A stretch of 64,000 nucleotides of DNA, taken from assembly GCA_947561715.1 (NCBI GenBank), contig OX387205.1, positions 7,569,001 through 7,633,000 of the forward strand, read 5' to 3'. Shown one piece after another: positions 38,719 to 49,631 of the stretch (position 1 is the stretch's first letter; each line of letters starts with the position of its first letter). The notes beneath the pieces are model-generated. The model made no database searches, was not told the DNA's origin, and saw only the letters and a program-made list of their open reading frames with translations. The stretch comes from Ascidia mentula (taxonomy: Eukaryota > Chordata > Ascidiacea > Phlebobranchia > Ascidiidae). Made by a program: the position numbers and the translations under genes.

Positions 38719-38907
38719 TTACACAGTACTTGCTATCGCCTTCCTATGCAATTTTGACAACAACCAACTTCTCTGTGCTCCATTGTCAAAAACAATGTTA
38801 GTAAATAACCACAGAAGTAAATGGATTACTGGGGATGGCAGAATTTTGTGACACTTAAAGTTGATGGGCTTTTCAGATGCATACGATCTGACGAAGACTG
38901 AGGTCAA
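38719..38907 (-). pseudogene. Possible BEL/Pao-type aspartyl-protease fragment
   Basis: A 60-codon frame contains FDNGAQRSWLLSKL, reminiscent of the (D)SGSQRSFI protease motif of BEL/Pao retrotransposons. It is isolated, with no other pol domain adjacent, and could be chance. Confidence 0.25.
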
Positions 38908-40317
38908 CTTTAAAACCTAACAGCCAACAACCAAAAAGAATATAGTTAGGGTTAGGAAAAAGTGTATCCAAAACTAACTGCCAGATTACTTTCTGCACAA
39001 TTGCCAAGAATCTTTAAAACATTGTAAATTTGGTAAACATTTTGCATAAGCAGAGATTATGATAATAGACCAACGCAAAAATATAAAACACATTTTATAT
39101 ACACATATATACCAGTACATGCTCTGGTATTTATTAAGTAATTTACAATTGTCATCAATTTTTTTGTACCAAATTAATGTGTACATCAGAAATGGAAATT
39201 TTGCATCTCACTATATGTAACATTTTTATGAAATTCTGCAGTCAGCACTCAAAATACTGTATTTACATCAGTACATACTGCAGCTTGGTTTAAAATTGCC
39301 ATATTTTTGTCCTAACATGTCATAGAAAGGATAATATATGGACTAACCAGTTTTTCTGGAACGCTTCTTGTTTGAAACAAACAAAACAATAAATACAGCT
39401 CAGAAAAACAAACCCAAGTATTTTTATTTAGAAGAAAAAAACCTACTACAGTTTAGCTGTTAATATTAGCAATAAATTTCTTTGGTTAGATCGCTTATGG
39501 ATTTTGCACATAAACTTTAGCCAAGGTCTAGTGTAGAACCACAAAATGGTTCGATAAAGAAAAAAATTCAGAAGCGGAAAAATATAAGTTTTACAGCCAA
39601 ATTAATTTTTACGGCCAAGCCAAATTTCAAACAAGCATTTTTTAAATTGAGGAATCTCTCGATTTTATTTCCCACACAATAAAATACGAAATTAACATAT
39701 TCGCATGGCTGAACACAGCGTCACGCTTTGTCACACCTTCGTATCAAGAATAAACAAGGTGATTTAAAATCCCTACAGAAGTTGTTTATGCCCTAATTAA
39801 CCCATAAAAGGATTTTATTAGTATTGGTTGCATTTATCCCAAAATTATTAGCAATATAGCAGTACTTAAACAAGCATTATTTTTAGGTAATTGTGTATCT
39901 TAATTAACTGCGAAAACACATTTTATTCATCAAACTGGTCAGCATTTGCAAAAACATTATTTTGAGTTTCCAATGGCGTCTCGTAACTGTTACGAAAAAG
40001 GTTGAGAATGATTTGCTTAAGAGATACAATCAAAGGATAACTTTTCATAGTAAAGTAATTCCAGCTTTATAACCGTTTATAAAACTACGTTGCTCGTTGT
40101 AGTTATATTTTCATTCAGAGTGGTAAAATAAAAAAGTCTTACCGAAACGATTGAATTTTCCCAAAAAATTAGCCTTTGTATTTTCGTAGCAGGTAAGGTT
40201 TCTTACAGTGCATGTGACATGGAAAATTAAATAAAAAAATTAAACTGTGAAAAGGTTATGGGCGAAAAATGTAGCATGATATGGCCACAGGTTTTTAAGA
40301 TGCAGCTAATCAAAGTT

Positions 40318-41605
40318 ACGTTTGAACCATAGCGCCCTCCATAATGGACACCGGTCGCGCTTCGCGCACGTTTCAAAACTGGAGGCGGATGTGTTTCAAC
40401 TGGTTTATGCGGTCGTGTGAGACTTGTAGACAGTTTTTGGTGTGTTATTGCTCGTAATGAATGCATGTAAAACGTGGAAATGTATTAAATCTACGCTTAT
40501 TTTGTGTTGACGAGCGTTTGCGAGACTCGTCCAGCAAGGTAAAAGAGTTGTGTTTGTGTACATTGAGGTCCCTTTGTTTAGTTTTAGTATTTGTTTTTGT
40601 CCCAAAATCCTAATATTGATCTCAAGGAAGGGTTCTGCTTTAACAAAAAAAATCTTGAGAAGTGATGTATTAGGTAGGACAGATCGACTAAGTCGAGGCA
40701 AAAGGCTAAATACTTAGTGCATAAATTTTTCACTGAATACACATAGACACACTTTTTTGAGTTTATTTTTCTTGATAAAATTGTCAATGGTAAAACATTG
40801 TTCAATACACAGAAATTTTGCAATTACAGTACATAATATTGCTTTCTATGTCAAAGGACACAAGTCATACAGGACATGAAACAAAATGATTTACAATATT
40901 TGAGATTTTTCAATTGCACCCATGAGGTAATCTTTTTGCGATCATTAGGTGTTTTGACGAAGTAGGACCTTTCGCTAGAAGCTCTATTATACCTGCTCGA
41001 TAGTAAATTTGTCAGTTAGACAGACAGTAAAAGTGTATTACAAATGATACAACTGATTCTATTAAACAATTTAATATCTGAAGCAGATTGTAGCTGCACA
41101 ACGAGCATCTGTGTCCACTGGAAAGAGGCCCAATTGATGGCATATTAATATTCCGCTGAAATGCCAGGTTAGCGTTTAGGTGTATTCGGATCGTACAGCT
41201 TAAGTTCCCTGTGTTTTTGGACAAGTTTAATATTTTTGAAAAGCTTGATTTACGTGCTTTCATTTGGTTGTAAATTGAAATTGGCATCATAACTAGGAAA
41301 AAAGTTATTAAAGAAAAGTCGATATTTTTTCATGTTATGAATAGTTTTTTTTTTAATAATTTTGGTATCTTTAGAAAGCCTATGAACTTTCACGTGTAAA
41401 AAAATCATGCTGCTACCACGTAGGACAGCCGAGTAACTCGCGTTTAATGTTTTGTTAACTGGCGATTTTTTTTTGTCAACTAACATCCCTCTGGTCGCAC
41501 GACCGCAGAAACCAGTTGAAACACATCCGCCTCCAGTTTTGAAACGAGCGCGATCGGTCTCCAGGCCTGTTATAGAGGGTGATATGGTTTGAACCGTTGC
41601 GAACA
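40318..41605. repeat. Inverted repeat pair about 1.1 kb apart
   Basis: About 40318-40425 and 41500-41605 are reverse complements over roughly 100 bp. They are strongest at CCGCCTCCAGTTTTGAAAC and CAGTTGAAACACATCC, weaker toward the outer ends (CATAGCGCCCTCCATAA against CATATCACCCTCTATAA). They could be the termini of a decayed DNA element or two SINE-like copies in opposite orientation. Confidence 0.75.
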
Positions 41606-42167
41606 AATTCCTACGAAAGCGAGATAATTGTTGTGACGTCATAGAAAGCGCTTTAGTCGTGCGAGAGCTGCCAGAGAGGCTTATGCGAAGCAATGGAAAA
41701 CGTGGTAAAAAGCTGGTTTAGTCGTTTTTTTAACAGGAGCACAACTGGTGAACAAGTACAACAAACGGATATTGGTTGTTTGTTTGAACTGTAGGCCGAC
41801 CTTTTAGGTCTTATTTAGTTTCTTTGTAATAAATAGTTACTGGGACAGGGTACTTTTGTGGTCAAAGAATTTATGATTTCATATTTTTTAAGTCAAGGCA
41901 TTTATGATTGCTAACGTCATGCATAAACTTTTCTAAAATACGACAAAGACAAGCCGTTATTGGCTATCTATCGTGTCAATTAGTACTTATTGATGCAAAC
42001 GTAACATAGAATTATCAGGTGAGGTTAAAGTTATAACATCACACCTAAAATGACGTCATGTAATGTCACTGACCATCCCCGTCTTATTGCAGACAGAGTA
42101 ATGTCGTTGCTGCTGTACCTTTTGGTTTGCTAATAATCAGAGGCAAATAAGCCTTTGGTTTGTGACG

Positions 42168-43205
42168 TCACATTGACATATTTTTGTATGATGTTCTCTG
42201 CACGAGAGTCCTCTTCACAGAAAATCCTTTCCAATCGCATGGTAACATTATTTGTTCACAAAAAACTCTTGACTTGATCTGTCGTGATACGAAGAGAAAC
42301 TCCATGCCGCGAAATCCAATCATGTAGAAATGCATCGGCACAACTACTCGCTGAAATGTTAGTGAGAGAAATGGCTTCTGAACCATCTTGTGAACCTATC
42401 AACAATGGTAAAGATGCAGTTGTAACCTATAGAATTTGGTAAAGGACTAATAGTATCCAAATTGATATCGGTAAATCGCTTCTGAGGCTCTATAGCTTCC
42501 ATGAGGATCGATATTATACACCACTCATGGATACCCTTTCTCATACGTGGACAAACGTAATGCTCCACAATCAATTTCTGAGTGATTTTAATTCCAGCAT
42601 GTAATAAAGTTCACTTTAAAGGCTTACAGAATGTTGTCGCTAACTGTTTGTCGCGCGTAGAAATTATCCCCTGAGATATTGACTTTCACGAGTTGTCAGA
42701 GGAACATGAACCCTTGGAATTTCGGGTTTAAAATGTCTGATCGCTTCATATATAGCCAACAATTCTCGGTCAAATGTTGAGTATTGACTTTCGGCCAAAT
42801 TCGACTTTCGACAGAAAAATGCAAGTGGTCAAGTCCAAGTAACCATTGACCATTCTCAAACTGATTTAAAACCACCCCCATAGCAAAATTACTGCAATCA
42901 CAAACCAATGAAAATTTGCCGTTAAATCTTTAACAATTTCTTAGCCTTGTTAAGAGGCACTATTTGTTTAGGGGACCAATCAATACACTTACGTTTTCTG
43001 AAGGCTTTTTGTAACATTGCCACCTTGGGTATGTTCAACGCAATGTGGAGCGAACATCAGCATGCCAAGACATTTACGCAATTCTTTAATGGTGTTTAGG
43101 TCTGGGAAATTTCTTTATTGCTTTCACCTTCCACCCTAACGGGTGAAAACCATGACTAGTGACTCGATGTCCCAAAAATTCAACCTCTTCGACACCGAAG
43201 AGGTT
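42168..43205 (-). pseudogene. Degraded Ty3/Gypsy-type retrotransposon pol remnant
   Basis: On the minus strand, fragments in several frames appear in the usual pol order: end of reverse transcriptase (about 43130-43200, with a FLGH-type motif), RNase H (42696-42908, with a CDCSNFAMGVVL-like start) and integrase core (42168-42574, with an INLDTISPLP..VDRFTRW region and a following ITTDQ-like piece). Frameshifts and stop codons separate them, so the copy is inactive. No gag or LTRs were recognised. Confidence 0.85.
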
Positions 43206-43569
43206 GCAATATCAGTTGGTTTGAATTAAATTGTCTTTAGCGCGTTAGCGACTGAACGAGTACCTTCTACCGTGCCAATTGGTTAGTTAGCGTCAGAGAC
43301 TATTTGGGTGGCGGAGAGAAAATCAAAATAAAGTAAGAACTGGTATTTAACAATGTAACATCGAAAATCACTCATGCACAACCCCTGCGTCACACAGTAA
43401 ACATATAATTGTATTTCAACACAATATCAATTTTGCCTTGTATGTGACATCATAATGCAAGAGAACTTTTTTCCTTCTGCCATGCTTCGTAAAACTGAGT
43501 TGTGAGGTACCACGTGTAGCGTGCTGAATTTAATGTCAAGCTTATTTTACTAAAGCTAGAGTTGCCTTG

Positions 43570-43585
43570 ATTCTATTTGAATAAG
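43570..43585 (+). other. Exact match to the Ciona spliced-leader 16-mer
   Basis: The bases are ATTCTATTTGAATAAG and are followed by GT, as at the SL exon/intron boundary. The 60 bases downstream show no clear Sm-binding site, so this may be an orphan SL RNA gene copy, a pseudogene, or chance. Confidence 0.5.
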
Positions 43586-43719
43586 GTTGAATAAGTTGCT
43601 GTAAGATATATTAATCGGATTGGTGTGTTGATGTTTCGTGTGATCTGGCTCAAAACTCCGGTAAGGGTATTTTTATTAACATTGCTTAACTGGAATCTTA
43701 GTGTACGTTTTCTTCACAG

Positions 43720-43805
43720 AAAACCGTGTTCGTGTTCTTGTCCGTGTACGTGCTCGTGTCCCTATTCTTGTACGTGTACCTCGTACGTGTTGTCAAGTGC
43801 CTGTG
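43720..43805 (+). repeat. Imperfect hexamer repeat (CGTGTN)
   Basis: About a dozen near-copies of CGTGTT/CGTGTA/CGTGCT follow one another, leaving all three plus-strand frames open. The overlapping open frames here are a by-product of the repeat. Confidence 0.8.
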
Positions 43806-44050
43806 CCCGTGTGGCAAATACACGCGTTTTTGGAAATTGACATTCCTTCTTGGTGTGACGACGGCGCGGTGCCAGACGCGCAAATTCTGCCGTTACAAAC
43901 AAGTTACAATGAAAAAGGGTGTATCGTCGAGCCGGAGGCTAAAAGACTGTGAGAGCATTGCAGGAAAACCTAGCTCCGTCTGTGTTCCAAATGTGTGAAG
44001 AGTTAAGTTGGGAAACATGCGTGTTGTGCTACATTGTGGATCTTTAGACG

Positions 44051-45511
44051 ATTGTTGTCGTTGCGTATTAGTCACAAATTACAACTTATAATAAATGTTG
44101 TGTTTGGAATTCAAGTCCTTCCTCAATTCCACCTTACAGTTCTTCAACTGGTTGCATAAGATCGGTCAAGTTTTAATATTCGCGTTTATTCCGGTAGTCC
44201 CAAAATAAATTCCTATGTTGCGATTTGAAAAGATTTTGACCACACCTGTTCAAAAAGAATATTAAAAGCACATACAGGCTCATTAAACCAGCCTCAACAA
44301 TACACCGGCCGAAACGTGGGGATCGTAAGATAGTAGGTGCTTATTTCGTCACAGGACGTCGACAACAAAATCACTGTAGAGGCGGGAAATAATTATTTGT
44401 GCTGGAGAGCTTATTGTCCGTAACATTGTGGTTTTATAGGTACTTGTGCAAACAGAAGCCAGGCGGAGTGTTACCTATTGGAATGCATTTCGTATAATTA
44501 AGCTTCCAGTACAGACCTCATGTGATTCCGCGGAGAACATTGTTTTAGTAGCAAAATCTCTAGCTATGTATCACCATCACATATATTAATATAGATCAGT
44601 GATCACCAAATTATATTCTTCGGTTGCCCTGAGGATCAATATATAACTGAATGTGGATGCATTAGTTATTTATATCGTTTGTCCGTTGACTCATATTTGC
44701 ATATCTTAAAATAATATTTCTGCCTTGCTTTTAAATTTCACAGCTTTGAGTTTGTGGTGCATGGCCTGATAAACTGATATTGCCTGTTCACATCCTATGG
44801 TCCCGGATTAACTGACAAAATAACCAAGGAAACAGTAACATGGGACATTCCCAAAACCAAAACCATAGTATATATTATTACTCGTATACATACAATGCTA
44901 AAACGCATAAATTGGGATTCCAACGTCTAATATAACTTAAACGAGAAGTAGAAGAATTAAAACACTGAATTACCTGTACCGTACATAGCGTATAAAGTTT
45001 CTGAGTGCATTTCGAAAAAAAATTGTCACTTTTTGTTGCGGAATATATAAGGAAAATATATAGTCCTTGACCAGTTCAGTAAGCTCTATCTAGTTTCCTT
45101 AGATGCCCTTGGCCAGTTCCGTAAGCAGTATGTATTTTCCTTCCAGTTCCTTATCTCTGTAAATTAGTGTTTGTGATTTTCCGTAGTTCAATTTTATTAG
45201 TGTGAGTTTAAAAATGTTAACAAAATCATTTAGTACTTTCCTTCCTTTGAAAAAATTACATTTGAGGAAGATAAGAAAGTTGTCACATCACAATTACATA
45301 AAACTGTAATTAGTTATACTGATTTCAATTCCAAATTGTATTCTTGACCACATTGATTGCCTGAAGTTTATCAATTAATGTGTTGTTTAAAATTATTGTT
45401 GTTATCACCAGTGTATATATATTGTTTTTTTTAAATTTGGTATTAATTATTTTGGTATACATTATATACATTACTGGAAAAGGACCACTAAATGCATTCT
45501 TGCTGATCCAA
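44051..45511. other. Non-coding region upstream of the STXBP4-like gene
   Basis: No coding exon was found. A short imperfect tandem duplication (CCTTGACCAGTTCAGTAAG and CCTTGGCCAGTTCCGTAAG) lies at about 45065-45130. The promoter of the downstream gene is probably in the 3' part. Confidence 0.45.
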
Positions 45512-48373
45512 ATGAAACTCATTGAATTGGACACAAGAGTAAACAAGCTTGGACTAAAATTAGTTGGGGGAAAACAAACTCATCATGGCTTAACTTTTTT
45601 GTGTGGGATATTTGTAAAACAAATTTTATCCAGTGGAGCCGCTGCGAAAGCAATGCATGTAAATGATGAAATAATTGAAGTTAATTACCGAAGCTTGGCT
45701 GGTGTGACTTTGCAAAGGTGATTTGGAACTACATAGTTGTTGTTCATAAAACAATAGGTAACGGAAACTTATAGTTTTATCAGTGTTGATGCCATTTTGT
45801 TTCTCTAAAATTTATTTTTCCATGTTTTAGAGCAATGAAGATTCTCGAATTGGCATCCCAAACAGGACATGTGATACTTGGTTTTGCATCTGATAAATAT
45901 GCAAGGTAAAGTTAACAATGGAAAAGTTTTGTTGCCAGTATATCACTTATTTTGCACAGACTATGTACAGGTCAAACTTGCAAATATATGAACAGCTTAA
46001 TATGTCTAGAGCAGAAGGGGTCCTTCGATCAACTGGTATAACCAACAGTTATGACATCAAGTTTATGACATCCCTAATTTATATTCAGAAATATTACTGT
46101 GTATCACAGAGTGTCATGAAAACTGGGGCTTTGATGTATGCAAAACCACTATCTCCAATGACTCATCACCATTTTTTCAAAAAACATACTGTATTCATAA
46201 AACTGCGGCTGGGCTTGGACTAACAGTTAAACAAACCGTTGAAAGTTTGTCAATAAATAATCATGAAAATATTAGTAAGTCTTTCTTTGGCATCTTTGGA
46301 TATTTAATTTCAAACAATTGCACTTTCATTTCTTAGCTCTATCCTTGAGAAGGGTTATAACTGTTGTTCCTGGTGGTGATATTGATGTTCAAACGGACAT
46401 TCAAGTAGATGATGTAATTTTATTCATAAATGGTGTGTTTGCTGCAAGTGGTTGTGATGTTTCATCTATGCTTTTAAAAGAGAAATTGCAACTCAGTTCA
46501 AAGTAATTTAACTTGACATTTGTAAGTGTACATTTAACCTGTCTTATGGGCAATTGATTTCAGGTTTGTTATTACATGTATGTCTTCCAAAGCTCCAGTG
46601 ATTGAGATTGCTAAGGCTTGTGAATGTCATTTACAGAGTTCAGCAACCATCAAATCTGCAAAGTATGTCTTAAATCACACCAATGATCAAAATACAGGTG
46701 AAGTAAATTAAGTGGTTTTATTTATTTTTATGAACAGACATGTTAGCATTTTTTGAATGTTCAAATTTACTGCAAGATATCTTGGTCAACTATCAAAATA
46801 TATCCCTAGATTACTGATTTTTTCAAACTTTGGTAACATAAAGGTAAAGCTAAATATTGATCATACAGGACAGTTAAATATATTTAGTTTTTTGTGTAAG
46901 TCTTACATAATTAGGACTTCATAATTTTAACCTTGTTTTCTTAAAAAGTTGTTACCAATGCTACCCATACAAGTTGTTAATAGGGCCTTAACCACATTTT
47001 TTTTCTAAAAAAGTGTTTTTGGTATAATCTGCATTTTTGTCAAGTAACCAATCGGTTTGTTTGTTTCCATTAAGCTTGCAATTTAACATTTATTGCTTAG
47101 GTTGTTTCCTTGAGATTGAAGGTGACACATTGTCTCAAGATTGCAAAAAAACTTCTGCACCAACCACAGACACAACAAAGCAACAAAATTGTTTTGAACA
47201 GGTGTAATGTTTGTGCTTGATTTAGTCGTTTACTTAACTTCAAATAGCAAAATTCTTTATACCCAGGAAAAAGGGGGTTGCAATTTTAATCCTATTGTAC
47301 ATTATCTTGCAGCAAGTTCAACATTTAAAAAACACTCTTTCTGTTGCAACAAATGAAAATTTGAGGCTTCAGAAGGAGATTAAGCAACTTTTAAAAAAAC
47401 TAGACATTTCATCACAGAATAATGCAAACTCGATCCAGGTTCAAACAGATATTTATACCCACGAAATAGAGTAAGAATTGTTTTTTCAAATAAGTACAGT
47501 ATGTAATAATAACTACCCTTGAATAAATTACAACAAACATTTTACAAGTTCAAGTGTGCTTTAATTTGTAAAGAGTGTTTTTAAAAGTAACATTACCAAA
47601 ACAAGTGCATTAAAACTTCAGCTTACAAGTACATATTATGTTCCTGAAACTTCGAATATGGCAGGGTACTCCGGAAAGAAATTAATAATCTTCAAGCAAG
47701 TGAAACATCAATAGAGAAACTGGAAAATGAAAATGACAAGGAATGTTATCTTTCTCTATTAGAATGTGAATGCCGTAAAATGAAGGAAATTAGGGAATCA
47801 CATGAGAAACACATTAGGTGTTCAATTTTATTTTTGAGTAAAGTATGTGAAACAGGTAAGGTGGTTTTGAGACTCCAGTTTTAGGTCATAAAATACAAGT
47901 TTTTGTTTATTGCTTCATACTATTTTTTTTTTATCTTGTATATTTTGTAGTCGAGAATCCCAATTCTGTGCCAATTAATACTACTCAATGGCAAAGTATT
48001 AGAGATGGAGCAAAGAATCTTTTGGATCTATTGAGGTAATTTGAATATGTTAATATATTTGATAGCAAAATGAACTGCCATGTTTTTCTTGTAGTTTCCG
48101 TTAGGTTTTATCAGCAGTAACGTAAAGAAAATATAAATATAAAAAAATCTAAGACTTGCAGACCCACAATAAGCTTTTAAAGTGAACATGTGTTCCTTGA
48201 CAATAATAAATGTTTCTTGCAGTTTGGAATTGGAACGTAAGGAAATGCCGTTTGGGTGGGAAAAAGCAAGTTTAAGCAATGGCCAAACCTTTTTTATTGA
48301 TCATGTTAACCACTTAACATCTTGGAGTAATCCGTTGTCCACTCATTCACAAGAAATTTCACACATAGACTAA
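45512..48373 (+). CDS. STXBP4: Syntaxin-binding protein 4-like (PDZ, coiled coil, WW)
   Basis: STXBP4 (Synip) binds syntaxin 4 through its PDZ region and regulates insulin-driven GLUT4 vesicle fusion in mammals. Readable exons: 45512-45717 and 45831-45905 (first PDZ, LGLKLVGGKQTHHG then IIEVNYRSLAGV), about 46185-46275 and 46335-46505 (a second PDZ-like unit, AGLGLTVKQ and VVPGGDIDVQTDIQVDDVIL), 46564-46662, 47101-47202, 47314-47470 (coiled coil), 47665-47817 (coiled coil), 47951-48037 and 48222-48373. The last exons carry SIRDGAKNLLDLL and a WW domain (MPFGWEKASLSNGQTFFIDH, then SWSNP), matching the end of human STXBP4. The protein is shorter than the human one. The join between 45905 and the second PDZ exon is unresolved. 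The start ATG at 45512 is the first in frame for the PDZ domain. Confidence 0.87.
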
Positions 48374-49014
48374 TATGAAATTGTAGGATGCGAATTGCTT
48401 GCAATATCAACTAGTTTCTGTTAATTTGATTGTACTGACAGTTTTGCATATGCCAAAAAGCCAAAAATGACTAACACGTTTGGGGTATTGCAAGCCATCA
48501 CATCTTTTTTGTTGTAAAAGAAAGTGGACTAATAAAAGTATTACCATAAATAATTGCAAAATAGCTCTGTGAAATCTGTTTTGGATGCATAAAAGATATT
48601 GATGTTTGATGTTTTGCTGAAGTGGTTTGAGTTTTTACCTCCTATGCAATCCCAATTTGTTCAACTGTTCGTACGAGAAAAATGGTTTGGATTAAGTTGC
48701 TGTCCAGTTAGCCAAAACAATTAATTTCACTGTTTGGCCCTACAAGTAAATTTTTGTGATTGTGATTGCTTCCGAGCAGTTGAGTAATAACAGCATCTAT
48801 ATTCCTCATTGTTTTACTGTACACGATTTCCGTATAATAACTGACTCGATAACTCGCATGGTTTTATCAGTACGATTTTTATTTTTGCATATTTATTGTT
48901 GATGCGCGTTGAAGTTTTCTTGTGCAAATAGAAAAGATTTGAATTGAAATAGTCTTACTATTAACTGTTTGGTCAAATAATTCCTCTTCCGTGTAGTGTC
49001 CACATAGCTTATAC
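48374..49014. other. 3' flank of the STXBP4-like gene
   Basis: It includes the likely 3' UTR (AATAAA-like signals near 48531 and 48547). No other feature is seen. Confidence 0.5.
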
Positions 49015-49631
49015 CAGGGCTGCCCAAACTTTTTTTAAGCCTCTTTCAACTGATTAAAATTTGGTGCGAACCCTCATGTTTTACGGTACAGTATTGCAGC
49101 GTACCAATTAATTGCCAATCGGCTGCTAGTGCTGAATTTACAGTCTGCTTGCGTGGTCTTGCTAAATTTAAAACTCCGTGGAAGACAGATTTATTAATTT
49201 GAAAGACAAGTTTGCAATGTCAGGCGGCGTAAATTTTGATTTGTTTCAAGCGCGTTAGTGACTGAGCGAGTAACTTCTACCGCGTGCCAGTTGTTAGTTA
49301 AGTGACCGAGACTAGTTGGATGACAGAGAATGATAACGAACGAAGACAGAGAAAAGTGCGAACGGGTATTGAACAAGTTACAATGAAGAAAAACGTTTGT
49401 CGTCGAGCCGGATGCCAGAAGACTCTGCGAGTTCTGCCGGAAAGCCTAGCTCCATCTGCAGCCTTCGTTCCGTCTGTGTTCCAAATGTGTGAAGAATTAA
49501 GTAGGGAAACATGCGTATTGCTACAGTATTTCGATATTTTACTGCAACAGTTAATTGTAATACGTTCTGAATAGCAGAACTACTGTGTAATATTAAATCT
49601 ACATACCCCCCCCCCCCATTGGGAAGCCCTG
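49015..49631. mobile_element. Decayed hAT-like element containing the interspersed repeat, copy 2
   Basis: The left end reads CAGGGCTGCCCAAACTTTTT and the right end reads, inverted, CAGGGCTTCCCAATGGGGG, similar to hAT termini. The flanking 8-mers (GCTTATAC, GCCCACCA) do not match well, so no target duplication is retained. The inner part 49249-49530 is the uninterrupted copy of the repeat at 43245-44050. A C-run of about 14 bases precedes the right end. Confidence 0.6.

Larger units (their letters stand above)
37674..42160. other. Long gene-free, repeat-containing region
   Basis: No host gene was recognised. Apart from a weak protease-like fragment (38719-38907) and the inverted repeat (40318-41605), it holds AT-rich unique-looking DNA and a short C-run near 38351. 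Confidence 0.5.
43245..44050. repeat. Interspersed repeat, copy 1 (interrupted)
   Basis: 43250-43355 and 43900-44050 match consecutive parts of the repeat at 49250-49530 (shared GCGCGTTAG, ACAAGTTACAATGAA, TCGTCGAGCCGGA, CCGTCTGTGTTCCAAATG). The intervening 545 bp is absent from the other copy. The insertion holds the spliced-leader match and a hexamer-like repeat. Confidence 0.8.

Noticed and set aside
43625..43998. Three overlapping plus-strand frames of 71-90 codons
   Set aside because: They are produced by the CGTGTN hexamer repeat, which lacks stops in all frames.
44300..44312. GGCCGAAACGTGG, and a similar GCCGAAACGTTGG near 1417
   Set aside because: GAAACGT alone is not a ribozyme; no CTGATGA box lies within reach on the same strand at either place.
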